From Acidobacteriota bacterium (GTDB lineage Bacteria > Acidobacteriota > Blastocatellia > Pyrinomonadales > Pyrinomonadaceae), in contig JAEZJR010000282.1 in NCBI GenBank assembly GCA_023415725.1, positions 1 to 5,523 on the forward strand: 5,523 nt of DNA, written 5' to 3'. Below, piece after piece: positions 1 through 5,523 of this stretch. Under the pieces are notes generated by a model. It ran no database searches. It was not told the origin of the DNA and was given only the letters and a program-made list of their open reading frames with translations. Made by a program: the position numbers and the translations under genes. The first letter of the stretch is position 1; the number at the start of each line of letters is the position of its first letter.

Positions 1-1871
1 TCACCCCGGTTCAGAGCTACGGGCTCGGACTCCCCTCAAATTACATTCAGGGATTCGGCAACCCCGTATCCGAGATCAAGAATCGCCCGATCGCGTTCTT
101 CGCACAGGATTCGTGGAAGGCCACCAAGCGGCTGACGCTTAATTACGGCATCCGTTACGACGTTGAGTTGACCGAAACCATTGCTCCGATCGGATTGACC
201 GACCCTCTTACCGGCATCACACTGTCGGCGAGCGACATCCTCGCCGCTCAGGACGCTCTCGGCGTGCAGCAGGGTATTCCGCGCGACACGAACAACTGGG
301 CCCCGCGCTTCGGTTTCGCCTTCGACACGTTCGGAAACGGCAAGACACTGATCCGCGGATCGATCGGGCTCTACTATGACCACCCGCTGCTTGCGGTGGC
401 TTTCAACTCCGATATCGCGGATGCGTCGCAGCAGCAGCAGGCCGTACTAACTGCCGGCAGTCCGGCATCAACGGCCCTCCTGAACGCCGCCCAGGTTTTC
501 CAAGGAACAGTTTGTGTTCCCGGTGCAACTCAGACTCCCATTTGTGCTGCCCAGGGCCCCGGAGTTTTCACACCGGGCGTGGCTCCTTCGGCGATGTATC
601 AATTCGGCCGCCAGCGTTTCGACGACCAGACATATTCCGGCTTCGGCGCGGTACTGCCGTTTACGCTTCCGGTCGCGAAGAACTTAGAATACGCATACGC
701 CACACAGGCGAATATCGGAATCGAGCAACAGCTCACGTCAAATATGTCGCTGGGCGTCTCTTACTTGTACGTGGGTGCTCACCACCTGCCGCGGCCTACG
801 GACCTGAACACGCCGAACACCGCGTTCCAGATCGAAAATTACCGCCGCTGCTTCGGCACGCTCCCGACGTCAACGCAAGCCGTCTCCACGGTCACCCCGA
901 CGCAGTGCACCAACATCGTGGCACAGCCCATCCCTGGGATGATCGCCGTCACGACGCGTGGAGGGGTTATCGCCCCGGCCATAGCGAATTTCTTCCGGCC
1001 GAACGCTCCGAACTACTTCCTCGCGTACGCACTATCTGGCGGGCAGGTGACCAAGCCGGTGCTCGATGCGGCGCTGGCCGCTACCGGCACATTGAGGACG
1101 CCGGGCACCTTTACGCCCTTCGGTGCGGTCAATGCCCAGCTCTCCGACGGTAATTCTAGCTACAACGCGATGAACGTCGAGCTCAAGCGCCGATTCGCGA
1201 ACAACTTCACCTTCCTCGCGAGTTACACCTGGTCGCATTCGATCGACGACTCGTCCGACCTTCAGACGCTTCTCATCCCGCAGGATGTGACGCGGTTCGA
1301 TCTGGAAAAGGCGAATTCGCTGTTCGACCAGCGTCATCGGTTCGTTTTCAGCGGCGTATTGGCGTCGCCGACAGGATGGCGTTCGGGCAGCACGTGGCAG
1401 CGGATCTTCTCAGATTTCACCGTCGCTCCGATCATCGAGTTATCTTCAGGCCGTCCGTTCAACATCATCACGAATGTTGACGCGAACAACGACCAGTCTT
1501 CGCAAACCGACCGCCCGAGCGTCCTGCCGGACGGTACGCTGTGCGTTCCCGGAACCCCGGGCTGCACGCCGCTGATCGTTGACGGAAGGTTCGCCAACGG
1601 CACACTCGGCCGCAACATGGGGCTCACCCACGGTTACGCGTCGGTCGACCTCCGCCTGACCCGTTCATTCCGTTTCGGCGAGCGGTTCAAATTGGACATC
1701 ATCGGCGAAGTGTTCAACATGTTCAATCGTTTCAACGAAGCATCGGCGAGCCCGTTCTTCACCGATGTAAACGCATGGGGCGAGCGGACAGAAGGCGGGC
1801 GTTATTATAGCCGCCCGACGGCCGCCTACGACCCAAGGCAGTTCCAGTTCGGAGCGAAGTTCAGCTTCTAA
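1..1871 (+). CDS. Oar-like TonB-dependent outer-membrane beta-barrel protein, 3' part (5' end outside window)
   Basis: The frame is open from the left edge (first full codon at base 3) to TAA at 1869-1871, giving 622 residues of a protein whose start lies upstream. A TTG at 168 is internal, because clear family sequence such as FFAQDSWKATKRLTLNYGIRYD precedes it in frame. Family hallmarks follow in order: PRFGFAFD and LIRGSIGLYYD (about 101-126), SLGVSYLYVGAHHLPRPTDL (about 249-268), SSYNAMNVELKRRF (about 385-398), ASYTWSHSIDDSSD (about 406-419), FDQRHRFVFSGV (about 441-452), and a barrel-type C-terminus ending GAKFSF with terminal Phe. This is the barrel of the large carboxypeptidase-regulatory-domain/TonB receptor (Oar-like) proteins typical of Acidobacteriota. 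The N-terminal Ig-like and plug domains would be upstream. It sits in the outer membrane and may take up oligosaccharides, peptides or chelates; no substrate is readable. Six cysteines form three close pairs. An intrinsic terminator follows 18 bases after the stop. Confidence 0.88.
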   Translation, partial: TPVQSYGLGLPSNYIQGFGNPVSEIKNRPIAFFAQDSWKATKRLTLNYGIRYDVELTETIAPIGLTDPLTGITLSASDILAAQDALGVQQGIPRDTNNWAPRFGFAFDTFGNGKTLIRGSIGLYYDHPLLAVAFNSDIADASQQQQAVLTAGSPASTALLNAAQVFQGTVCVPGATQTPICAAQGPGVFTPGVAPSAMYQFGRQRFDDQTYSGFGAVLPFTLPVAKNLEYAYATQANIGIEQQLTSNMSLGVSYLYVGAHHLPRPTDLNTPNTAFQIENYRRCFGTLPTSTQAVSTVTPTQCTNIVAQPIPGMIAVTTRGGVIAPAIANFFRPNAPNYFLAYALSGGQVTKPVLDAALAATGTLRTPGTFTPFGAVNAQLSDGNSSYNAMNVELKRRFANNFTFLASYTWSHSIDDSSDLQTLLIPQDVTRFDLEKANSLFDQRHRFVFSGVLASPTGWRSGSTWQRIFSDFTVAPIIELSSGRPFNIITNVDANNDQSSQTDRPSVLPDGTLCVPGTPGCTPLIVDGRFANGTLGRNMGLTHGYASVDLRLTRSFRFGERFKLDIIGEVFNMFNRFNEASASPFFTDVNAWGERTEGGRYYSRPTAAYDPRQFQFGAKFSF

Positions 1872-1889
1872 GAACTTGAACATAGAATT

Positions 1890-1922
1890 CGGCCGGGTGA
1901 TCCGCTTCACCCGGCCGTTTTT
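1890..1922 (+). terminator. Rho-independent terminator of the outer-membrane protein gene
   Basis: A perfect 11-bp stem (1890-1900 pairing with 1907-1917; arms CGGCCGGGTGA and TCACCCGGCCG) encloses a 6-base loop (1901-1906). It is followed directly by five T residues (1918-1922) and a T-rich tail. It lies 18 bases past the TAA of the outer-membrane protein gene and 31 bases before queG, so it should separate the two transcripts. The U-tract is on the plus strand only, so the terminator acts rightward. Confidence 0.9.
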
Positions 1923-1946
1923 CGTTTCATCGTAATGAAGCATAAT
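1918..1946 (+). promoter_or_regulatory. Possible sigma-70-type promoter for queG-moaA
   Basis: CATAAT at 1941-1946 matches the -10 consensus at five of six positions. A weak T-rich -35 candidate (TTTTTC, 1918-1923) lies 17 bases upstream but overlaps the terminator's T-tract. A promoter is expected here because the preceding terminator is strong. The predicted transcription start falls at about 1953-1954, on the queG GTG itself. The call rests on one good hexamer and position only. Confidence 0.3.
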
Positions 1947-1953
1947 TGAACAT

Positions 1954-2925
1954 GTGTGGGTCACTTCCGAAACGATCAGGTTGAAGGCCGCGGAGCTGGG
2001 ATTCTGCAAGGTTGGTATCGTGCCTGCGGGGGAGCTTGCGAGCGAAGGTGAGCGTTTGCGCGAGTGGCTCGGAGCGGGCCGCCACGGTGAGATGCGTTGG
2101 ATGGAGCGGGAGCCCGAGAAACGTGTGGACCCTCGGGTACTTTTCTCTGGAGCACGCACAGTCATCGCCCTCGCGATGAACTACTTCACGCCCCATAAAC
2201 AAGATGAAGGTACGGCAGCAGGCAAGATATCCCGGTATGCATGGGGTGACGACTACCACGAACTGATGCGGGAGCGACTAAACGCCCTGCTCGATTGGAT
2301 AAAAGTCCAAGCCCCGGAAACTAACGGGAAGGCCTGCGTCGATACGGTGCCGGTGATGGAGAAGGCGTGGGCCGCGCGGGCCGGCCTCGGATGGATCGGG
2401 AAACACTCGAACCTGATCACGAAGGATCACGGATCGTGGGTGTTTCTCAGCGAGATCATCCTCGACATCGAGCTCGAATACGATCGGCCCGAGCGGGAAG
2501 ACCACTGCGGCACCTGCACGGCATGCATCGACGCGTGCCCGACCGGAGCGATCGTGCAGCCGTATGTGGTCGATTCGCGCCGATGCATCTCGTACGCCAC
2601 GATCGAGCTCCGCGACGAGACCCTGCCGGAAGAGATTGCCGCGAACTTGAACGGCTGGATATACGGCTGCGATATTTGCCAGGACGTCTGCCCGTGGAAC
2701 CGATTTGAAAAGCCGTCAGGCGAATCGCGGTTCGAACCGAGGAAGGGCGAAACTTCACTTTCCCTAGACCGCATCGCCGGGATGGAACATCCCGAGTACG
2801 TCAAGAGATTTAGAAAGAGCGCGATGAAGCGGACAAAGCTCGCGGGATTAAAGAGAAACGGTGAAGCACTCCGTCGCTCAAATCCCGCAAATCAGATTTC
2901 TTCAGTGGATAGTGATAAGTTATAA
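1954..2925 (+). CDS. queG: Epoxyqueuosine reductase QueG
   Basis: This 323-residue cytoplasmic enzyme carries out the last step of queuosine synthesis, reducing epoxyqueuosine to queuosine at wobble position 34 of GUN-anticodon tRNAs, using cobalamin and two [4Fe-4S] clusters. The N-terminal DUF1730 region (about 1-125) is followed by the signature VDTVPVMEKAWAARAGLGWI (129-148), whose Asp130 matches the catalytic Asp of the family. Cluster ligands are seen at C185, C188, C191 and C195 (CGTCTACIDACP), C211, and C239, C242 and C246 (CDICQDVCPWNRF). The usual KR-K--GL-RN ending occurs near 292-302. The protein is shorter than the E. coli and Bacillus forms (about 380 residues), lacking the C-terminal HEAT-like part, and ends in an unconserved tail partly encoded by a heptamer repeat. 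GTG at 1954 is chosen because an in-frame TGA at 1936 bounds the start and the N-terminus fits the family; no good ribosome-binding site is visible. moaA follows after 19 bases. Confidence 0.93.
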   Translation: MWVTSETIRLKAAELGFCKVGIVPAGELASEGERLREWLGAGRHGEMRWMEREPEKRVDPRVLFSGARTVIALAMNYFTPHKQDEGTAAGKISRYAWGDDYHELMRERLNALLDWIKVQAPETNGKACVDTVPVMEKAWAARAGLGWIGKHSNLITKDHGSWVFLSEIILDIELEYDRPEREDHCGTCTACIDACPTGAIVQPYVVDSRRCISYATIELRDETLPEEIAANLNGWIYGCDICQDVCPWNRFEKPSGESRFEPRKGETSLSLDRIAGMEHPEYVKRFRKSAMKRTKLAGLKRNGEALRRSNPANQISSVDSDKL

Positions 2926-2938
2926 GTGGGCAGTTTTT
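2904..2938 (+). repeat. Degenerate heptanucleotide tandem repeat, five units
   Basis: Five consecutive 7-base units all start with AGT: AGTGGAT (2904), AGTGATA (2911), AGTTATA (2918), AGTGGGC (2925) and AGTTTTT (2932). The last unit matches only at AGT plus T-richness, so four units are firmer than five. The array encodes the last seven residues of QueG (SVDSDKL), contains its TAA stop (2923-2925) and runs to six bases before the moaA ATG. It resembles the short tandemly repeated heptamers known from cyanobacterial intergenic regions. Function is unknown. Confidence 0.6.
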
Positions 2939-2944
2939 GATCTA

Positions 2945-3937
2945 ATGGCCTTGAAGGATTCTTACAACCGAACGATCCGGGACCTTCGGATATCGCTGAC
3001 GGACAGGTGTAATTTCCGCTGTTTTTACTGCCTGCCGAACGGTGAGCCAGCGATGGCCCGGAAGGAGACACTGCTCAGCTTCGAAGAGATCGAGTACGTT
3101 TCGGACATTTTCGTTTCGCTCGGGATCGAGAAGATCAGGCTGACAGGAGGCGAACCGCTGATAAGGCGGGACGTGCCGAAACTCGTCGAGAAACTCTCAC
3201 AGTTAAAACCTGCACTGAAGGATATCGCGCTCACCACGAACGGTTCTGATCTGCCACGCCACGCAGAGGCGTTGAAACGGGCCGGGCTCGACCGCGTCAC
3301 CATCTCGCTGGATAGCCTGGATGCGGCGAACTTCGCCCATATAACGGGCGTGGATGCTCTCGGCAAGGTGATCAAAGCGATCGATTCCGCGAAGGAATTC
3401 GACTTCGAGCCTGTGAAACTTAACGCGGTGATCGTCCGAGGGCGGAACGATTACGAGATCGTCGATTTCGCGAGATTCGCACGCGATAGAGGCGTGTCGT
3501 TGCGGTTGATCGAATTCATGCCGCTGGATTCGGGACATGAATGGGATCGCGGCATGGTGGTTTCCGGCCGGGAAATACGCGAGGCGATCGACGCAGTCTT
3601 CCCGCTTGAACGGGTCGGGGATTCGCGAGGGACCGAAACCGCTTGGAAATACCGATTCGCCGACGGAGCCCCCGGCGAGATCGGCATCATCGCCCCCGTG
3701 ACGGAGATGTTCTGCGGACAGTGCTCCCGCGTCCGCCTGACCGCCGACGGACAGATCCGCACCTGCCTTTTTTCAACGAAAGAACATGACCTGCGCGGCA
3801 TCATCCGCAGTGGAGCAACCCGCAGCGAGGTGGTCGATTTCATCGAAGCCGCCGTTCTGCAAAAAGAACCCCGCCACTACATCAACGATCCGTCCTTCAA
3901 ACCGGCCAGCCGCACGATGAGTTTTATCGGGGGGTAG
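2945..3937 (+). CDS. moaA: GTP 3',8-cyclase MoaA (radical SAM, molybdenum cofactor step 1)
   Basis: This 330-residue radical SAM enzyme converts GTP to 3',8-cyclo-7,8-dihydro-GTP, which MoaC turns into cyclic pyranopterin monophosphate in molybdenum cofactor synthesis. The N-terminal [4Fe-4S] motif is CNFRCFYC (C22, C26, C29). The SAM-binding LTGGEPL is at 67-73. The second, GTP-binding cluster has C257, C260 and C274 in the CxxC-x13-C spacing of the family. R15, R262 and R264 occupy the positions of the conserved GTP/active-site arginines (R17, R266, R268 in Staphylococcus aureus), and the chain ends in the conserved Gly-Gly (SFIGG). The ATG at 2945 gives a length almost equal to E. coli MoaA (329); the frame extends upstream to a GTG at 2861 inside queG, but that extension has no family resemblance. 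No strong ribosome-binding site is seen, so coupling to queG, 19 bases upstream, is likely. Its last 14 bases overlap the opposing methyltransferase gene. No other moa gene is in the window. Confidence 0.96.
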   Translation: MALKDSYNRTIRDLRISLTDRCNFRCFYCLPNGEPAMARKETLLSFEEIEYVSDIFVSLGIEKIRLTGGEPLIRRDVPKLVEKLSQLKPALKDIALTTNGSDLPRHAEALKRAGLDRVTISLDSLDAANFAHITGVDALGKVIKAIDSAKEFDFEPVKLNAVIVRGRNDYEIVDFARFARDRGVSLRLIEFMPLDSGHEWDRGMVVSGREIREAIDAVFPLERVGDSRGTETAWKYRFADGAPGEIGIIAPVTEMFCGQCSRVRLTADGQIRTCLFSTKEHDLRGIIRSGATRSEVVDFIEAAVLQKEPRHYINDPSFKPASRTMSFIGG

Positions 3938-4451
3938 GCCGCGAGATCACGTAAGCCATTTCCTTCCCTTCGACAACGCTTACATTTGCGGAAATTGTCT
4001 CGAATCCATTCTTAGTAAGATTTAAGCTGAATCTATCGACGAATTCTCCTATCTCGTGTTCGGGCGGTGGCTGGTGAAAAATGAAAAATTCACCGCCTGA
4101 TATCAGCAATCGCCGCACTTCCGCGAGTTCCGAGACAGGATCCATCCAAAAGGCATTGATGTTGAATAGAAAGGCCTTGTCGAATGAAGCGGACGGCAGT
4201 TTCGAATCGAGCAGGTCCTGATGGAGGATGTCGGCTTTGCCGGATTCAAGAGGCGGTTTGTTACTTGCCCTTGCAACTCGAATCATCGCCTCAGAGCGGT
4301 CGATAGCGGTGAGATGACCGTAACCCAGCCGCTCGCAAATCAGCCCTATCATGTGACCGTAGCCGCAGCCGATCTCAAGGATTTGTTCGTCGGGGCGGAC
4401 GTTGAGCAAGTCCGCCGCCCATCTGTAGCGCTCAGGAATATCACGGGTCAC
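3924..4451 (-). CDS. Small class I SAM-dependent methyltransferase, substrate unknown
   Basis: A 175-residue single-domain Rossmann-fold methyltransferase. Counting from the GTG start, motif I is ILEIGCGYGHM (24-34), the acidic residue that binds the SAM ribose is in LTAIDRS (D51), a motif II/III-like stretch ADILHQDLLDSKLPSASFD spans 73-91, and the post-motif LLISGGEFFIF is at 115-125. This pattern fits the UbiE/Methyltransf_11 type acting on small molecules, but no substrate motif is recognisable. The frame extends to an ATG at 4499 inside xylH. I prefer GTG at 4451 because it follows the xylH TAG by one base, has a GGAAG at a 5-base spacing, and gives VTRDIPERYRWAADLL, a normal start for this fold; the 16 extra residues are low-complexity xylH-overlapping sequence. 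It is probably translationally coupled to the permease gene. The stop (TAA, 3926-3924) lies inside the end of moaA on the other strand. Confidence 0.85.
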   Translation of the reverse strand: MTRDIPERYRWAADLLNVRPDEQILEIGCGYGHMIGLICERLGYGHLTAIDRSEAMIRVARASNKPPLESGKADILHQDLLDSKLPSASFDKAFLFNINAFWMDPVSELAEVRRLLISGGEFFIFHQPPPEHEIGEFVDRFSLNLTKNGFETISANVSVVEGKEMAYVISRPTPR

Positions 4452-4452
4452 G

Positions 4453-5523
4453 CTAGCTTCCGCGGCGGCCGAACATGTCGAGGCCCACGGCGATGACAAG
4501 GATGGAGCCCTTGATGATGTCCTGCATGAAATCGCGAACGTTAAGTAGGGACATCCCGTTATCCAGGCTCGCCATTATCAGTGCGCCCAGGCAGGCGCCG
4601 AAAACCGTTCCACGTCCCCCCACCAGCGAAGCCCCACCGATGACGCAGGCCGCGATCGCATCGAGTTCTTTCAGCACCCCCGCGTCGGGAGCCGCGCTGC
4701 CGACCCGTGCCGTGAAGATCAAAGCCGCGATCCCGGTGAAAGCTCCCAATAGGCCATAGACGTAGAGGACGTTGCGTTTATTGTCGATGCCGGAGAGGCG
4801 GGCGGCGTCGGAGTTTCCGCCTATCGCGTAGAGGTATCGGCCGAAGGTGGTGGAGTTGGTCAGGAAGGCCCCGAACAGTGCTACGGCGAGCAGGATCATC
4901 ACCGGGACGGGTATGCCGCGGTAGGAATTCATAACCCAGATGAACCCGATCACGCCAAGGACCGGGACGACCGCCTTAAGCATCTCGCCAGTGTAGTTCG
5001 CCTCGCCGAGACCGTAATCCTTGACGGATTTGGCGTTTCGGTAGGCCATGAACATAACGAAAAGGATGGCCACGACCGCGATCCCCCAGCCCACGGTAGG
5101 CAGGACATATTCGTTCCCGATCGCCTTGAAGGTTTCGTCCGCCACGGGGACGGTGTAGCCGCCGAGAAGCCATTTCACGGCCCCGCGCCAGGCTAATAGG
5201 CCACCTAGCGTCACGATGAAGGCCGGGATGTTGAGATAGGCCGTCAGCGCCCCCTGAAAAGCTCCGATCAAAATTCCGACCAGGACGGCCGCAAGTATCG
5301 ATGGAACAAGGCCGAACTCGTAGGTGGTCATGCAGAGGGCCGCGATGCCCCCGGCGAAACCGAGCACCGAACCCACTGAAAGATCGATGTTCCCCGAAAC
5401 GATCACCATCAGCATCCCCACCGCGAGGATCCCGGTCACGGACATCTGCGTCGAGAGGTTGGAGAGGTTGGTCGGCGTGAGGAAGATCGAGCCGGTCGCC
5501 CAGTGGAAATAGCCCCATATCAA
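4453..5523 (-). CDS. xylH: D-xylose-type ABC transporter permease XylH, N-terminus outside window
   Basis: This is an inner-membrane permease of the ribose/xylose ABC family (BPD_transp_2). It would form the channel with a XylG-like ATPase and receive sugar from a XylF-like periplasmic protein. The 356 visible residues align by eye along their length with E. coli XylH (393 residues): TGILAVGM (30-37), IDLSVGS (46-52), PAFIVTLGGLLAWRG (100-114), YAIGGNSDAARLSGI (232-246), ELDAIAACVIGGASL (286-300), IMASLDNGMSLLNV (316-329), and an Arg-Arg near the C-terminus in both. About ten hydrophobic segments are visible, at roughly 27-43, 50-67, 72-95, 100-118, 143-161, 183-199, 205-222, 252-272, 305-320 and 336-350. 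The frame is open to the right edge and the TTG at 5523 is only the edge codon; about 35-40 residues are probably missing. Xylose is the likeliest substrate by family, but related sugars cannot be excluded. The methyltransferase gene follows with a 1-base gap. Confidence 0.9.
   Translation of the reverse strand: MIWGYFHWATGSIFLTPTNLSNLSTQMSVTGILAVGMLMVIVSGNIDLSVGSVLGFAGGIAALCMTTYEFGLVPSILAAVLVGILIGAFQGALTAYLNIPAFIVTLGGLLAWRGAVKWLLGGYTVPVADETFKAIGNEYVLPTVGWGIAVVAILFVMFMAYRNAKSVKDYGLGEANYTGEMLKAVVPVLGVIGFIWVMNSYRGIPVPVMILLAVALFGAFLTNSTTFGRYLYAIGGNSDAARLSGIDNKRNVLYVYGLLGAFTGIAALIFTARVGSAAPDAGVLKELDAIAACVIGGASLVGGRGTVFGACLGALIMASLDNGMSLLNVRDFMQDIIKGSILVIAVGLDMFGRRGS
4457..4461 (-). promoter_or_regulatory. 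Ribosome-binding site deciding the methyltransferase start
   Basis: GGAAG on the minus strand lies 5 bases before the GTG at 4451-4449 and overlaps the last xylH sense codons. The xylH TAG (4455-4453) falls between the site and the start, an arrangement typical of termination-reinitiation coupling. This supports the short start over the ATG at 4499. Confidence 0.6.

Noticed and set aside
429..440. CAG-like run encoding four glutamines in the barrel protein
   Set aside because: It is only four units long, in frame and within a loop; this is normal variation and not a significant repeat.
512..1153. A 213-codon open frame on the plus strand inside the outer-membrane protein gene
   Set aside because: It is Arg/His/Pro-rich, shows no recognisable motif and lies wholly within the strongly supported barrel frame. 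Long shadow frames are expected in GC-rich coding sequence.
1665..2165. A 166-codon open frame on the minus strand spanning the terminator and both flanking genes
   Set aside because: It crosses the end of the barrel gene, the intrinsic terminator and the start of queG, and its translation resembles nothing known. A real gene there would have to coexist with two well-supported ones.
2861..2944. Upstream extension of moaA to the GTG at 2861
   Set aside because: The 28 extra residues overlap queG, include repeat-derived sequence and have no resemblance to MoaA. The ATG at 2945 gives the standard family length.
4452..4499. Extension of the methyltransferase to the ATG at 4499
   Set aside because: It would overlap xylH by 47 bp with a Ser/Ala-rich leader. 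The GTG at 4451 has a ribosome-binding site and ideal spacing to the xylH stop. The leader is too short and not hydrophobic enough to be a signal peptide.
1..5523. Search for CRISPR, tRNA, riboswitch, insertion sequence or defence system
   Set aside because: No spaced direct repeats, terminal inverted repeats, transposase motifs, tRNA-like folds or cobalamin/molybdenum riboswitch-sized leaders are present. The gaps between genes are 82, 19 and 1 bases, too small to hold most of these.

Overview
The window looks like an ordinary stretch of chromosome from a Gram-negative bacterium, most likely an Acidobacteriota member (Blastocatellia or a relative). The lineage call is an inference. It rests mainly on the large Oar-like TonB-dependent outer-membrane protein, a family greatly expanded in Acidobacteriota, and on moderately GC-rich coding sequence. 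No rRNA or other phylogenetic marker is present to confirm it.

Layout. Bases 1-1871 (+) hold the C-terminal 622 residues of an Oar/TonB-receptor-like beta-barrel protein whose 5' part lies outside the window. A strong intrinsic terminator (1890-1922) closes that unit. Bases 1954-2925 (+) encode QueG, epoxyqueuosine reductase. Nineteen bases later, 2945-3937 (+) encode MoaA, GTP 3',8-cyclase. A degenerate heptanucleotide repeat (2904-2938) covers the end of queG and most of the queG-moaA gap. The last two genes are on the minus strand. The 3' two-thirds or more of xylH, a D-xylose-type ABC permease, runs from the right edge to 4453. One base after its stop codon a small class I SAM-dependent methyltransferase begins (4451-3924). 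Its 3' end overlaps the 3' end of moaA by 14 bp, tail to tail.

How the genes work together. QueG and MoaA are both oxygen-sensitive iron-sulfur enzymes, and both sit on pathways that start from GTP (queuosine tRNA modification and molybdenum cofactor). They are probably co-transcribed, but they have no direct shared reaction. The XylH permease would work with a substrate-binding protein and an ATPase (XylF/XylG-like), which should lie beyond the right edge. The methyltransferase is probably co-translated with it, but its substrate cannot be read from the sequence.

No gene-free stretch exceeds 300 bases; the largest gap is the 82 bases between the outer-membrane protein gene and queG, which holds the terminator and a possible promoter. 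I see no mobile element, CRISPR array, RNA gene or convincing unknown system. The most unusual items are the heptamer repeat at the queG/moaA junction, the xylH-methyltransferase coupling, a possible leaderless start for queG, and three close cysteine pairs in the outer-membrane barrel.
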